A stretch of DNA of 64,000 nt from Vermamoeba vermiformis (taxonomy: Eukaryota; Tubulinea; Echinamoebida). This document shows, in pieces, positions 1 to 10,900 of this stretch. A program made the translations under genes and the position numbers. Under the pieces are notes generated by a model. It was not told the origin of the DNA. It made no database searches and saw nothing but the letters and a program-made list of their open reading frames with translations. Every line of letters starts with the position of its first letter. The stretch's first letter is position 1. The stretch covers positions 124,001-188,000 of the forward strand of contig JBEWZL010000102.1 in the NCBI GenBank assembly GCA_045837725.1, written 5' to 3'.

Positions 1-1349
1 CTATAATCGTTCTGATTAATCGCACCGACTGTCAAAGCTTCGGTAATGGAGCTTGGCGAGTAGTTGCACGCGTCCTATCAATGCATTAGCTTAATGAAGA
101 TCTCTATATTAGTGATATATATTCATACACTGTTATCATTGCCCGCTGCAACAACGACAGTAATTCCTTCCAACACGAGTGCGCGTACAAAATCACCGAG
201 GAAATCGCTGGCATCTCCCTCTGCGATTAAATTAATATCATTGGGCGTATTTAATAGTAATATTGGTATTTACCGAATGACATGGACACGACGGCAGGTT
301 TGATGTAATTTTGACGAATCCAGCTGACGCCCGCCAAGATAGTTGAAGTAGTGCCAATGCCTTGACAATCAAGCACTTTGACTGACCACAGCGTGACATT
401 TTTTGCAACTCCATAAGTCTTGCCTCCTATAGTACGGTGTTATTGAAACGAGTTCACGAACAGATTCAGGGAGATGTGGATCGAGACGATTTAGAGGTAA
501 AGTATGAAAGTATCTTGTGTACTAACCGATAATGCCTGATACGTGCGTTCCATGCCCTAAATTAACCGCAAATCAGACACCTTTTGAAATTACATCTAGT
601 TTTCAAACAATTTTCCGACACTCAAATGACCTCCGTACCATTGCAATCATCCGCGTTATCAAGGGCTGTATATGCATAATTGGCTCTTCCTTCAAACTCT
701 GAATGCGTTATTCTAATGCCTGAGTCCAAAACATAAACATTGACATTAGATCCGTCGCTGTCATCGATGTATTTTAGGTCTAACGGCTTCAATCGCTGAT
801 CCACTCGATCTATAACACGTCAATAAATATTTATACATACGACAATAATTTTTGGGACCATACCTAAGCCCCAAGGAGGATTATTTTGGATGCCAGCTAA
901 AGTGTACTCTTGATCTTGCTCGAATGACTCTACTAGGCCACTATTTAACGAGTCCAACGTAGTGTTCGCTACAACTTGAATATTTGCAAACTGGTTCTTG
1001 TCTTTCCAGCTTTTCAAAACCCGACCCGAGGCGCCATCCGTCAGATTGGCCAATGTTGACTCGACATCGCTCTGTTGGACGCCTACAATAATAAATATTA
1101 GCGACTTAGATTCATATTTCCTATTTAGAAAATAATTTACTAATTCAAGAAGCGGTTTGTCAAGATCGTTAGAATTTGTTCAATTTTAATGAATTCTCTC
1201 TTACCCTCTTTGAAGCGAATCAGATATTGATTAGGAATCTTCTTGCTCTTGCCCTTTGAATTTCCCTTCTTACTAACAGCCCCGATAATAAGCAGTGCCA
1301 AGATCAGTAGCACAAACAGTCGCCGAGATGCGCTACTTAGTCGAGTCAT
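1..1349 (-). CDS. Subtilisin-like serine peptidase (S8, proteinase K type), 3' end outside the window
   Basis: Secreted endopeptidase precursor. The start at 1349 opens a hydrophobic signal segment (LFVLLILALLIIGAV). An inhibitor-I9 propeptide follows, starting YLIRFKEG and ending near VESFEQDQEY. The mature enzyme begins around NNPPWGLDRVDQR. The catalytic Asp is in VYVLDSGI (exon about 639-809). The catalytic His is in GHGTHVSG, on a 30-nt microexon (527-556). The next exon (about 274-426) reads GKTYGVAKNVTLWSVKVLDC and VVSMSFG. The last readable exon has GITVVVAAGNDN, the oxyanion-hole Asn region, and runs off the left edge near ALTVGAINQND, so the catalytic Ser is not in view. Exon joins keep frame with GT-AG introns (about 1205-1349, 864-1082, 639-809, 527-556, 274-426). 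The family assignment is firm; the substrate is unknown. Confidence 0.93.
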
Positions 1350-1640
1350 TGGTGGTGTTCTGTGTTAATTTGAATAGAAGCTATGAATAAATTAAATTTC
1401 CAGGCGGTAATCGCCACCACAGAAAACGAAACGAATCACGTGTCTAAATAACGATTGGTGATTCAAAACAAAAAGGTTGCACGATTCGGATACGTTATTG
1501 AAGCATATTAACCGAACTGTATTTAAAGCCTAGATCGCCATCAGCTTTCGACTTTCATCGATAATGACTAATTTGGTAAGATCTCCGCAGATTATTAAAA
1601 TAAATTTGAAACGACTCCGGATAATTCGAAAAGAAATTTA

Positions 1641-1650
1641 AAAATAAAAA
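1641..1650 (-). terminator. Pol III T-run terminator of the RNase P RNA gene
   Basis: On the minus strand, TTTTT then A then TTTT follows directly after the P1 3' strand of the RNase P RNA. RNA polymerase III stops at runs of four or more T. Confidence 0.8.
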
Positions 1651-1998
1651 GACTGAGCCAGGAGTAGTCTGAATTGAGTTACGGCCACAGGACTTGTGGT
1701 CCTGCACACCGCCTTGCGTATTGAACTTAACTTAGTAAGCCACTGTAGCGTGTTCCAGCAGAAGTTGCGCGACTAACCATCACTCGCAGACCCGTCGCTG
1801 CTGGGAAGGTTCCCAACACGAGAAGCCCCCGAGGTCTCGCGGATCGAACGCCGCGCAACCATGACCATTTCTGGTTCTACTAGTGTCCCCTCTAGGAGAC
1901 TCCCTCCAAGGGAATACGGCTCCTCAGACCTTCCCAAACACGTGTGTAATGCGCGAGTATTCGTATGTGAGTGTCTAAACACAAGCTCCGGCCCAGTC
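1651..1998 (-). ncRNA. RPPH1: RNase P RNA
   Basis: Catalytic RNA of nuclear RNase P, which removes tRNA 5' leaders. On the minus strand the 5' end (GACTGGGCCGG) pairs with the 3' end (CCTGGCTCAGTC) to form helix P1, with G-U pairs. The CR-I block GGGAAGGTCTGAGG is present at about 1927-1940. The CR-IV/V region is recognisable as GGAACACGCTACAGTGGC and AAGTTAAGTTCAAT. The 3' block AACTCAATTCAGACTACTC closely matches the conserved end of eukaryotic RNase P RNAs. A run of T (1646-1650, then 1641-1644) directly after the 3' end is a typical RNA polymerase III terminator. Length is about 348 nt, as expected. The TTCGATCC near 1840 resembles a B box but lies inside the RNA. The only open frame here (about 1773-1982) is spurious. 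Confidence 0.92.
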
Positions 1999-2014
1999 CA
2001 GATCTGCTATTTTT

Positions 2015-2035
2015 AGCTGAATATTTTTATCGCTC
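2015..2035 (-). promoter_or_regulatory. Possible TATA-like element upstream of the RNase P RNA
   Basis: About 20-30 bp upstream of the predicted 5' end (1998), the minus strand reads GCGATAAAAATATTCAGC, an A/T block where U6-type pol III promoters carry a TATA box. Position and composition fit; no distal element was recognised. Confidence 0.4.
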
Positions 2036-2272
2036 GTTCAGTTTGCGTAGCATAATTATTTTGGGATTGAGATGGTGCTACGTCTATGATAATATATATC
2101 GTAGTAAAATGTTTTTTAGTGCGTACCTGTTCGATCTAAGCCATTTTCTTCGTTTTCGCGCGTTTTTCTTGCGTCGATCCAGCTGAAGTTTTCTTTATTA
2201 GTTGTCGGCTACTGTACAATTTGAAAGGCTCGCCACCATTCCTTTCGTTTAAGACTATAGTATATTAGTGTA

Positions 2273-3065
2273 TTACGCGAAGAAAGATTGCGCTAAGGCT
2301 TCTTCAACGATTTCTGATTGCTCATCTGCATCTTGATCGCGTGTTAGCTTAACTACCGTTGCAGCGCTTGGTTCTTGCATTTCTCCTGCTAATATGTATT
2401 CATCTAACAGTAGATGGACCTATAAGGGCGTTAATCTTTCGCTAGATAAGAAGTCGTAGGTGCCCAACGTACGCGATCAACATTAAAGACAAGATCTAGC
2501 TCGCAGACTGAGCCAAAATATTTGTCTAAGCAGACACATAGATTATGAATCGTCTCTAGTGCAATTAGCTCGTTGTCTGACTTGTCTACGCCAATAACGA
2601 AAAAAATGCTTGCGTATCTGCATAAAAGTCCGGTAAGTCTAAAAGTTAATTGGAAAATTACAATTCCACGTTATAATTAAAATAATGGACATCATAATAA
2701 TGCCTATTAAAAGCTTTTCGGATATTTAGCGAAGGAACAACTCGTCAAGGCGTTATCAATGCAAGAATAGAATTTTTCGTGTCAATTATATATCAAAATT
2801 AATATTATTTAACTTACCGCCTATATACTATCGTATAATCCTTATACTCGAAAAAATTGCAGTTTTTTTGCTCTCGTTTTGTTACTGTATTTGTCACTTC
2901 TCTTAATATTCGTGATTTATCTTTGCTTTCAAGTGCTTGATACCATTTAGTCAATCTTATTTTTGCTTGTCTATTTACAATCAGCAAGAAGTGGATCTGA
3001 AATGAAAATAAATCAATAAATTTTGATTATTGCGTATTTGCGCTCGACATAATTTGCCTTACCAT
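2273..3065 (-). CDS. Clathrin adaptor complex small (sigma) subunit, AP-1-like
   Basis: Small subunit of an AP adaptor complex for clathrin-coated vesicle traffic at the trans-Golgi network or endosomes. Four exons join in frame: 3063-3065 (the ATG alone), 2818-2996, 2473-2617 and 2273-2419. The protein starts MIHFLLIVNRQAKIRLTKWY, has CNFFEYKDYTIVYRRYASIF in the middle, and contains the family signature HNLCVCLDKYFGSVCELDLV followed by LLLDEYILAGEMQEP. The C-terminus is acidic (about 30 residues) and ends EEALAQSFFA. KWY and the KYFGSVCELD block favour AP-1 over AP-2, AP-3 or AP-4, but a definite class needs a tree. The first intron falls directly after the start codon. The gene is divergent from the MYND gene at 3321, with about 255 bp between starts. 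Confidence 0.88.
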
Positions 3066-3320
3066 GGTGATGTGATCAAATAATATTTACAGGTATAGTG
3101 GTTATCATTGCCAATATTATTAGGTTAATTAACTGAAATTTGACCATTACACTTTTGTCAAGTGCATTTATTCCGCACTATTAATAAGGAAGGCGTGCCC
3201 GATACTGCAATACACCGACAGAACTCAATTCTGATAGAGAAGCCCTATCTATTAGCGTGTTTAGATAAGCTTGTTAGTGTTATTTTTCGATCGCATCTGG
3301 AGCACAAATCGAAATTAAAC

Positions 3321-4903
3321 ATGGCACAATTTACACCTTTGTCGGAGGCCGAGGATGTAGATCTCGGTTCTGAAGAGCCATTTTGGGGTGGACCGCTGCT
3401 TAATGAGGTAAGGCTTAGTACGGATTAAGCTCGAGGCGATCTGGATCCTGCCTAGGAATTTTTTAATACCATATTTATGTGCTCTCAGAGATACGTTATT
3501 ATTAAGGATGATTGATTACACGAACAGTCAATTTCTAAATTTTTTAATGAAATATTTTCGCCAGACGTACAATGAGCGCGCGGAACGCCTGCTTGCAATT
3601 CCTAATCACACTATAAGGTACGCTTGGTCACATTATAAGTTCATAAATAATCGTGCATAATCACAGCTCGTCCGAAAAAATGCTTAAAGCCCGCGAGCTC
3701 TGCAGATTAGGTCTGAACTTGTACTTTCACCAAAACTGGAATTGGGCCGTAATGTTATTTAGTTATGGTATTATGACGAGTTCTCGGGGCATCCCTTGGA
3801 ACACTGCCATGGTACGACCAAGTTAGATCTCACTAAGCAACTTCGGCGACATTTAATTTGCATCTAGATTGATTATTACGTTGAAATGGTAGAAAAATGT
3901 AGCGCCAAAGGCGCGGAGCAAATATACGTCGATTTCTTAAAGTACTACTTCTCTGGCTTGCTTAAAATGTTTGCGTTCCAGATGTGGCAACTTCAGTACG
4001 TACCCGACAACAATTATAAATCGTTTTATTAATAATACTATTAGGCCTACTTCGAGTGAATATCAAAAGTACCAAAAATACTCAAAAGAACGCGAGAATA
4101 ATGGAAACGAGTTTTACGCAAATATTTCAAAACACGCGGACTGGCGCCAAACAAACAAAGAGTACGTCAAACAATTATTAAACTATATAATAACGCGTAT
4201 ATTATCGTAGATTATTGGCTGTGTTTTTGACGTACTACGCACAAGAGCTAGGCGAAATTGCCAAGCCGAAGTTAGCTGAAAGTTGTCTAAAATTAGCAAT
4301 CGAACTCTGGCCTGAATATTCCGACAGTTACTGGCAAATGGGCGATTGCTTAATTAAGAAAGAAGATTTTAACGGCGCTTGGCAGTATTGTTCAAAAGCG
4401 GTCGAGTACGTACTTTGGCAACACTGCCACGCGGTCTAATATTATGATCAGAGTCGTTCCTGCCGACGATAAGTTCTACGGCATCATCTGCTACAAAGCG
4501 CTATATGTGCGACTGATGTTAATGAACGAGATTAATAATCAAGAAGTCATCAAGGACTGCACGAAGATTTATGAAAAAGTTCGAGCATGGGAGAACAAAT
4601 ATGAAAAGAAGTATCCATTTGATGCAAATGATAATACGTGGAGGAACACTGTCAAGGCTCGATTAGGAATGTTCATCCCGTTAGCTAGCATTGGCAAAAA
4701 AGAACGTAATTTGACAGATCCGACAAAATGCACCGTTTGTCATACCAGTGGCGTCAAGATATCGCGATGCGGTCGATGTAGAAAGACTTGGTACGCAATT
4801 GATATTAGATTTATTCGTAGCTAATAGTTGTGGTCGGATCAGGTACTGCGGAGTTGATTGTCAAAGAGCAGATTGGCCGACGCACAAGCCAGATTGCAAA
4901 TAA
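3321..4903 (+). CDS. MYND zinc-finger protein with TPR-like repeats
   Basis: The C-terminus is a MYND zinc finger: CTVCHTSGVKISRCGRCRKT, an intron, then YCGVDCQRADWPTHKPDCK and stop. Its Cys/His spacing fits C-x2-C...C-x2-C...YC-x3-C...H-x3-C, normally a protein-protein interaction module. The middle is helical, with TPR-like stretches such as AESCLKLAIELWPEYSDSYW and DCLIKKEDFNGAWQYCSKAV. Exons, by frame-keeping joins: 3321-3407, 3565-3617, 3667-3811, 3868-3995, about 4045-4161, then exons from about 4211, 4432 and 4842. I chose the ATG at 3321 because an upstream in-frame ATG lies in the 5' leader region shared with the AP gene and lacks conserved features. No SET domain is visible. The function beyond a scaffold-type role is unknown. 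Confidence 0.8.
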
Positions 4904-5078
4904 CATTATAAATGTATAGTGATATTCTTGATCGTATAGATGTTCAGCGTTGAGTTCGTGCTAGCTGAGATCCATAAAAGGAAAATAATTGCAGTGTAAT
5001 TTTACCAAGGCACCTTTTTGTCCCGTTTTTAAGTTACTTGCCGGTACCGTAGACCACACATCAAATTATAGTAATAGA

Positions 5079-7722
5079 ATGGGTCGATCTTGGTACTTGG
5101 TCTTCATTCTAGGGTGCATCCTGCTTGGCGCCAGAGCTGCAGGTAAAGAGGGACTTTAAGCTTCATAATTACACCAAACATTAATGTCCATAAATATTGA
5201 TCATGTTATTATTAAAATATTTTTACTCATAGATTTTATAAATAGCTAATGATTCGATTTTATTCAAATCCAAAATAAATATTTCGATTCCGCTGTAATA
5301 CTATTATAAATAAGTTACTCGCGTGTACTTAATTATTATTTTCCATAGATGTTTATGTCTCCTCAAACGGTGTGGATTCAGACACTTGCGGAACGGGCGT
5401 TGCGCCTTGTGCTTCGTTAGCAGTTGCTGTACCAAAATTAAGCAGTGCCGGGGATAAGATCATAATATCAGGAGCTATTACAGGTATATTTACTCGGTCA
5501 GCTTGGCCTTATTCGAGTTACACATCCATGAAATTTAGCGAGCGAAACAAAATCTTTCATAAAATGCCCTCGTATATGAGTAATTATTAATCCCATTATA
5601 AGGTCAAAATACCGTCAATGTCACAATTACACGAGATTTGACTATTAAGTCCCAGTCCGGAAATCCTGCAGTGGATTTACTGGATGGTGCTGGTCTCGGT
5701 CCTATTTTCCGCGTGTGGAACGTTAGCAATACTACGAGCTATTCGATTGCATTCGATGGCATTGGCATTCAAAACTTCAACGCTTCAATGAACCCTTTCA
5801 GTACGTTAGATGCAGTACTTTTCATACAGACCTCATACTAACGGTCTAATTATGCAGACAATACCGACGGTGGTGTCATAGCTATCTATGAGTGCATTTT
5901 ATGCAAAGTATCGTTGTCTAACGTCGTTCTGAGCAATAATAAGGCTGCAAGAGGAGCCGTTGTGTGGATGTACGTTGAGCGTCATTCAGCTTCTGATCCC
6001 TCGGGCCTAATCATATTAAATAACGTCACTGCAATTGGAAATACTGCATCAGACTCAGGAGCGGTCATTTATTCTTATGGAGTGGATATTCAAGTGCAAT
6101 CACTGTACGTACTTTCCACGACATTATTCAGCCATACTAATTTTATTTTGATATAGTAATGCTAGTGGTAACTATGCTGGTGCCAGTGGCAGTGTATTGG
6201 ACATTGAACATCAAGCTCTAGTGACCATCACGAGCTCGTCTTTCTCTAACAACAACGCGGGTGACTTTGGTGGTGCCATTGCTTTCAACGAATGTACGTG
6301 CATTATAAGGCCGCGTTAATATCAACAATTTTGTTCTGACACTTTTAACAGTTGTCAAGGTCTACGCGAACGACAGTGTCTTCGTCAACAATCGCGCAGC
6401 TGATGAAGGTGGTGCCGTGTTCGTGTACACGAGTAAGTTCAACAAGCACTCGTTGTACCTCTTTCGGTGTCGTTAATTTTTGTGTTCGCCTTCAGCCGAC
6501 TCTTATTTCACCAACTGCAACTTCACCAACAACAGAGGAGGTGACGGCGGTGCTATTTTAGTCCGCCGATACAGCTACACTCAAGTCGACAACTGCCAGT
6601 TTACCGGCAACAATGGAGGTTATGGCGGTGCTATTTTTGCTCAAGAGGTAAACAAAGATGAATTTCGCGATGTTGTAAGTGTCAACGAGTTAATGGTATT
6701 GTTTTTAGCGCTCGGGCATTCGTAGCAACAACAGCGTGTTCAAGCGCAACAAGGCTGCGTTTGGCGGTGCTTTGGCGTGGTTGACAACGAGCAAGGGCAC
6801 TCTTGTTGGCACAACTTTTGAAGACAACATTGCCCAGCGTGGTGGTGCGTTGTTCTTGATGTACAACAACTTGGTAGCCAGTACGTGCACTTCTATAGCT
6901 ATGCATCACAATAATACTAATACCCATATTGTAGTCATGGCTAGCGATCTCGACACGAGCAACAATGCCACTGAATTTGGCTCGCAGATCTACTGCAGCT
7001 CCTCGTCAATTGACATCAACTCCACGACTGTCGCTGACAATCAAACACCTGGAAATGTCGATCAAGCCTTTTATTGCGCTGGTCAGCCCGCTGGAACTGT
7101 TTGCACTAGTACGTAGTCAATATTAAGCCTAAGTATGTTGCTAATAATAACTTATTTGTTTTGCAGTTCGCGGGGACGCGCCGTTCGATGGTTCGTGCGA
7201 CGTGTCAGTGCTTGGCAGCATCACAGACTCGATCACGGATTCACAAACAACCGCTCTGATTGTTGGTTTGTGCGTCGCTTTGGGCTGTGCAGCAATCATT
7301 ATCGTTGTGTCTATCGTCATGGCAAAGAAATTGCGCAGAGTAAGTCTCGAGAAATTTTAATCAACAAAATCTTGTCCCGTGAAACTTACGCGTTGTGCAG
7401 GTGAGACAAGCTGCTCCTGAAGACAAACAACAACATATGTGGGCTGCACTTGACGACCCCAGCATGGAGTCACCACGTCCGAGTGCTCCTTCACAGCCTG
7501 CTGAGCCCACGACCGCTGCGTAAGTCACGTGTCACAGCACTGTCCCAATCTAATGACACCTGCTAACTAATGTTTGTTAGTGCTAGCAGACCTGCTTCAG
7601 TTCGTGCGTCTTCACCGCTTGACTGGTACGACAATCCTGAGGCTCAACAAGAGTCCGATACTGGAGCGTGTAAAAGGACCGGGTGGAAGATCAGATCTGA
7701 TCGACTCGTTAGTTGTAGATAA
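5079..7722 (+). CDS. Type I membrane protein with right-handed beta-helix (polymorphic-membrane-protein-like) repeats
   Basis: Probable cell-surface protein. The first exon encodes a signal peptide (MGRSWYLVFILGCILLGARA). The ectodomain repeats short units with Asn ladders and GGA(I/L/V) turns, such as FSNNNAGDFGGAIAF, NNRAADEGGAVFV, FTNNRGGDGGAILV, TGNNGGYGGAIFA, RNKAAFGGALAW and DNIAQRGGALFL, as in parallel beta-helix surface proteins. A single transmembrane helix follows near 7255-7320 (ALIVGLCVALGCAAIIIVV) before a basic stop-transfer (AKKLRR). The cytoplasmic tail is about 80 residues, Ser/Pro-rich, and ends at 7722. At least ten exons join with GTACGT/GTAAGT donors. Similar repeat proteins occur in several amoebae and in chlamydiae. 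The ligand is unknown. Confidence 0.8.
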
Positions 7723-7935
7723 TATTTGATAAATTGTACTAATAGTTTAGTTTATGCTACGCGAGGAAGTATATTACCGGGTTTGTTCGAATAATAATGC
7801 AGGCATTGCGAGAAATTTGAAATTTCCTTGCGAGCTTGATCCAAAAATCTTGCCAAAAAATCAAATCTTTTGTTCGAACATTAGATTTATTATTTATTTT
7901 AGTGCCGGTAACAACATTTCTCAGTTGCCTTAACG

Positions 7936-10900
7936 ATGTCTGATAAGAAAAAAGACAAAGAAAGTCCAAAGCGACTATTCGCGGCACGGTGTCTTCGCCT
8001 ACTAAAGAGCCGCAGGCCGAATTTCCACCAATGCCACCAGAGTCTCAACTAAATGAACGATTTGAAAAGCTAATGGTGCGTATTTTTAATTATTAGGCTC
8101 CAGATTTCAATCGGAAAATCTTTTTCTGTCCAAAATTGAAAATTGGAGAAAAGAGGACGTTTATTATATGTTGAGCATAACGTTGTATAAATACTCCAAG
8201 TGAATATAAAATTATAAAGATTTTTAAATTGACATTTTTTTGTAATTAACGCCAATTCAATAGGGAGAAATGGGTTATCCTGAGGAGATGCGCACGAAGA
8301 TGCGTGCATTTGCACCTGATAAAAAATGGACGTTAGTTTGTCAAGAGCAACATCGAGATAAAATGAAGGTAAGAAATTTATGATCTAGATCCAAATCCAC
8401 TTGATAAGCAAAGGAAACACTTCACTCATTATTTGATCGTGTAAAAATAATTAATTAACGTCATTTTTTCCATTGCCATTTCAACAAATTTAATTTCAGT
8501 CGATCGGTTAGCATCTAGTCTTAATTTGGAATTCTGTAGGTCTCTACACCAGAGTCAGTTATTAACAAGCTCAAAGAGAATGCTACGCGCAGTGATATGG
8601 AGCAGTTAGTCATCTTCTTGACCAAGGAATCAGTTAGCTGGGTTCTTGAATTTATTGAACGAAAAGGAGTCGAGTTATTGGGCGACATTCTCGAGAAAAC
8701 GCTGAACAAATCAATGTAAGTAGTATAATATATCATCAAGCAATTATAATACTGCGTAACAACCGATTGTACCGCGAGCTTGTACTGGGATCCGGTTGCT
8801 TAAATTTCCTTTCAATACTTCAAAACAACAAACAGTACTAATTCTTTTATAGTAAAGGAGATGCCGAGAAGGATATTATTACACAATGCATCTTGTCATT
8901 TAAGGGTGTATTCAGACAAAAAGTAAGGTTCCAGATGCGCTGTTGAATTCTCGACCTTCATTTACTAATCCATCAACGCTTGTAGGAAGGCTTTGAAGTC
9001 GTTAAACAATTTAAATCATTCGTTGATTTGATCCTTAAGAGCTACGAATACGTTAGCAGCAGAACAAAGATTATGATTTTGAACTTCATTGCCGTATTGT
9101 CCCTCGTCGACATTGAAATTCATCAGTAAGCCTTAATAATCCTATTTATTGACTATTATAATAGCCCTATTTTTATATTTCCTTATTAACATATTTTTAG
9201 CGCTACTCTTACCAAGATTCTGCCTTACGTGCAAGAGCTACTTTCGACACTTCAATCTGAGTCAGTTGATATGAAGGTACGTACTAGACCAATAAATAAT
9301 CATATAGATGCTGACTAAAATGCATTTAGATTGCCGGTTTGACGTGCATCAATGCCCTTGTGATTGCTGAAGGTCACGAAAGTCCCGAAAAAGATGTGTT
9401 GTACCAAACCATGATGGAGAAGGGTCTCAAACGATTTGTTCGAGTAAGTACAACTCATTATGATACACCATATTGTGGAATAAGTAACTAACGGCAAGCA
9501 CAATAGAGCATGAAAAAGCCGAATATTCCTGATGCTTTAGAAACTCAAATTGATGTCTTCGAAGACGGCATTGAACACGATGCAGACAGCGAAGAACAAT
9601 CAAAATTCACCGTCTCTTCTGGCAACCCCGAAGAAGCTTTCAGCAAGGTGCGCGAGCAACTGAAAGGCACACCGCTCTACAACGTGTTTGGCAACATTTT
9701 GAGTCACTTGTTGATGGTCAGACGTACTGGCAAGCCCGGTGCGACCACTTGGGACGTGTTGGCAGACTTTGTGGAAGTGATGGCTAGCACGGACAAGGAC
9801 TTGACTAGTCGCATTGAGTTGGCTAAAACTGTCACCGACCGCTTGCTACAGAAGCTTGGTGGCCGTGGTGATGACGCGTAAGTGACACTTGACACGTGTC
9901 AACAACAGAACCTCAATCTAACTCTCTCGCGTAGTGACATGGGCAGTGCTCCACCTCCTCCTCCTCCTCCTGGCGTGGGTGCCCCGCCTCCACCTCCTCC
10001 TCCTGGCGGTGCTGCTGACGACAGTGGCGCTCCTCCCCCACCTCCTCCTCCAGGCGGTGACGGTGGTCCACCACCCCCTCCCCCTCCACCAGGTGGCGCA
10101 GGCGGTCCTCCTCCTCCACCCCCTCCTCCAGGCGGTGCAGGTGGCCCTCCTCCCCCACCTCCTCCCGGTGGACGTAAGTCGCAAAACTCACTCGAACAAC
10201 GATGACTAACCTTTCGAAACCTACAGCAAAAGCACCAGGTGCACCACCAGCCCCAGCTCAGCCCAAGAAAAAGACCATTGTCCCTGGCACCAAGATGAGA
10301 CAGTTCAACTGGAACAAATTGGCACCGAACAAAGTCGCTAATACTATTTGGTCTAAGGTACGTTCAACAAGACACATGTCACAGATTATTTTTCGCGGTG
10401 TCAAAGTGTCTTCTTTTCGCTAACACTCACACCACCAGCTCGATGACGAGAAGGTGAAAATCAATCCGAAAGTGCTCGAAGACTTGTTCTGCGCTGCCAA
10501 GCCCAAGCCTGCCTCAGAAAATCCTGGCGGTGAAGAAGGAGGTGCTGCTAAACAGGCCAAAGCACAAGTCATCAACTTGTTGGACATGAAACGATCTCAG
10601 AATATTTGTAAGTAATTTGACCTAATTTCCTAATTTGGAAACTAATCACGTGCCTTTTCCTTTACAGCGATTATGTTGTCGCGACTTTCAGGCATGTCAA
10701 ACGAAGACATTAAGAAGGCTATTGTGAATATGGACGCTGAGAAGATTAGTCTCGAAACACTTCAAATTATGGTCCTGTATATTCCTCAGCCTGAAGAAGT
10801 AAGCCTGAATCTTCCTATTGATAACGAGCGGATCTAGCTTTACTAACGAACATCACTTTTAGATGGAAATGCTTAAAGAATACAAAGGTGATGTTACTGC

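Noticed and set aside
1836-1850. TTCGATCC B-box-like motif, possible tRNA
   Set aside because: No cloverleaf arms around it; it falls within the RNase P RNA.
1773-1982. 69-codon minus frame
   Set aside because: Lies inside the RNase P RNA; the conserved RNA blocks explain the sequence and no protein feature is present.
9913-10209. Several 90-codon frames on both strands with Val/Leu/Arg/Trp bias
   Set aside because: By-products of the CCT/CCA proline-codon repeats of the formin FH1 region.
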